Shown here in pieces: positions 11,676 to 12,902 of a DNA stretch of 12,902 bases. The notes below the pieces were generated by a model, which did no database searches, was not told the DNA's origin, and saw only the letters and a program-made list of their open reading frames with translations. Made by a program: the position numbers and the translations under genes. How positions within the stretch are numbered: position 1 is the stretch's first letter; the number at the start of each line of letters is the position of its first letter. The DNA is from Candidatus Nitrosopumilus sp. (GTDB lineage: Archaea > Thermoproteota > Nitrososphaeria > Nitrososphaerales > Nitrosopumilaceae), in assembly GCA_029860565.1 (NCBI GenBank), contig JAOUAY010000023.1, positions 1 through 12,902 of the forward strand, in the 5' to 3' direction.

Positions 11676-12902
11676 TTGACACATAATTATGACATTATAA
11701 TAATTGGGGGAGGTATTCTTGGAACTTCGATTTCATATTTTTTATCATTCCTAAACAAATCAAAAAAAATAGCAGTTATAGAGCAAGCTCATAATGTTGC
11801 ATTTCACACAAGTGGGAGAAATACAGGAAAGGTCCATGCACCATATCTATACAATCCTGAAAAGAAAAAATTATTTGCAAAAGCAGCATTTCAAGGTTAT
11901 GAAATGTGGGAAAAATATGCAAAATTAAAAGACTTGCCGTTTAAAAAAGATGGAGTAATCGAAGTGGCCTTAGATCAAAAAGGTATCAAAGTTCTTGAAA
12001 AATATCTCAAGTGGGGAAAACAAAATGGTCTAAACGACAACAACATTAAATTAATGAATAGTGATGAATTAGAAAAAATTGAACCTGAAATAAAATGCCA
12101 AGCAGCTATATACGTTTACAGAGATGCTTCAACAAATTATTCCACACTTACCAATTCATTAATGAAAGATAGTAAAGAAAACGGTACAAATTTTTTGTTA
12201 GATACAAAAGTAACTAAAATTAAAAAAGAAAATGACAAATGGAAAATAACACTAAATGATAAACATGAAATTTATACAAAATATCTAATTAATGCAGCAG
12301 GTGGAGAAGCTATAGACATAGCCCACAGCATAGGAATTGCAAAAAACTTTACAGATGTACATTTTAGAGGAGAATACTGGAAGGTCCCAAAAGAATACAA
12401 CAATCTGACAAAAACAAGTGTATATTCTGTACCTGAATTTCCAGATTATCCATTTTTAGATCCACATTGGATTATTAGAGTAAATGGAAGTTGTGAAATA
12501 GGACCAAATGCAGTTCCCGTATTTAGTCCATATGGATACAATAAATTTGAAAATATCAAGGAATTCATTCCAAAGATGCTGGAAATGCTAAACTCTGGAG
12601 CAAGAAAAGCAATTTTTGATAAGCAATTTCAAGAACTTGCAATAAATGAAATACAATCATCAATGTCAAAATCTGCCATGGTGGACAGAGTGAAAAGATT
12701 CTTACCAAAAATAGATGCAAACAAAATTACCGAGAAAGGCACTGCAGGAATAAGATCATCGGTTATTGATAAAAATGGAAAATTTGTACCAGATGTGATT
12801 TTAAAAAGTGATGAAATGTCATTTCATATTTTAAATTATAATTCACCAGGGGCCACAGGAGCATTACCATTCTCAGCACATATTGTGAATCTTCTAAACA
12901 AA
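11676..12902 (+). CDS. lhgO: L-2-hydroxyglutarate dehydrogenase/oxidase, partial (3' end outside window)
   Basis: FAD-dependent enzyme of the DAO/LhgO family that oxidises L-2-hydroxyglutarate to 2-oxoglutarate, a repair reaction for a side product of malate dehydrogenase-type enzymes. The 409 codons present are open to the right edge; full-length relatives are about 395-420, so only a few codons are missing. Evidence: N-terminal FAD-binding strand-turn YDIIIIGGGILGTSISY (Gly11, Gly13, Gly16), HTSGRNTGKVHAPYLYNP near 41-58 (family: H-x-S-G-x-N-S-G-V-I-H-A), KKDGVIEVA, RDASTNYSTL, LINAAGGEA and a C-terminal NYNSPGATGALPFSAHI. The only usable start is TTG at 11676 (MTHNYDIII): an in-frame TGA lies three codons upstream and the next Met would delete the FAD motif. 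The physiological electron acceptor is not evident. The 2-oxoglutarate product links it to KorAB, encoded about 2 kb away. Confidence 0.85.
   Translation, partial: MTHNYDIIIIGGGILGTSISYFLSFLNKSKKIAVIEQAHNVAFHTSGRNTGKVHAPYLYNPEKKKLFAKAAFQGYEMWEKYAKLKDLPFKKDGVIEVALDQKGIKVLEKYLKWGKQNGLNDNNIKLMNSDELEKIEPEIKCQAAIYVYRDASTNYSTLTNSLMKDSKENGTNFLLDTKVTKIKKENDKWKITLNDKHEIYTKYLINAAGGEAIDIAHSIGIAKNFTDVHFRGEYWKVPKEYNNLTKTSVYSVPEFPDYPFLDPHWIIRVNGSCEIGPNAVPVFSPYGYNKFENIKEFIPKMLEMLNSGARKAIFDKQFQELAINEIQSSMSKSAMVDRVKRFLPKIDANKITEKGTAGIRSSVIDKNGKFVPDVILKSDEMSFHILNYNSPGATGALPFSAHIVNLLNK

Overview
This window looks like a piece of a low-GC ammonia-oxidising archaeon of the Nitrosopumilus type (Thaumarchaeota/Nitrososphaerota). 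I infer this from four things: the strongly AT-rich base composition; archaeal-style TATA boxes centred about 24-28 nt before many start codons, with almost no Shine-Dalgarno motifs (the pattern of leaderless mRNAs); a Sulfolobus-type two-subunit 2-oxoacid:ferredoxin oxidoreductase with a fused gamma-alpha chain; and a stand-alone F420 gamma-glutamyl ligase among many small unrecognised genes. No database search was run, so the assignment rests on recognition of families and style.

Layout. 1-1632 (minus): leuC-leuD, an aconitase-family isopropylmalate/homoaconitate hydro-lyase pair with an ATGA stop/start overlap; leuD runs off the left edge. 1633-1983: unusually GC-rich intergenic DNA with several inverted repeats. 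1984-2506: two divergent small two-helix membrane proteins. 2507-3787: gene-poor stretch with two small hypothetical genes, a broken C2H2 zinc-finger gene and a doubtful 38-codon ORF. 3788-4567: cofE. 4604-6576: four unrecognised proteins in alternating orientation with convergent 3' ends 5 bp apart or overlapping. 6628-9490 (minus): korA-korB with an 11-bp overlap. 9540-10708: a Cys-rich 48-residue protein and a D-2-hydroxyacid dehydrogenase, divergent from what looks like one shared TATA box. 10778-10906: a 29-codon charged peptide ORF and a perfect hairpin/U-tract terminator. 10905-11587 (minus): two small genes, one resembling the ChuX/HutX heme-utilisation fold, the other with Cys/His metal-ligand spacing. 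11676-end: an FAD-dependent L-2-hydroxyglutarate dehydrogenase/oxidase, cut at the right edge.

The recognisable enzymes share a theme of 2-oxoacid and 2-hydroxyacid chemistry: LeuCD (2-oxoacid chain elongation for Leu or Lys), KorAB (2-oxoacid to acyl-CoA with ferredoxin), a D-2-hydroxyacid dehydrogenase/glyoxylate reductase, and LhgO (L-2-hydroxyglutarate back to 2-oxoglutarate). They are not one operon, so a joint pathway is only an inference. I did not find a clear new multi-gene system. The most interesting signals are regulatory: a shared divergent TATA box with an adjacent palindrome, a 9+3+9 palindrome placed between TATA box and start, several TTG starts that sit exactly at the leaderless spacing, the hairpin-rich GC island, and the zinc-finger pseudogene.
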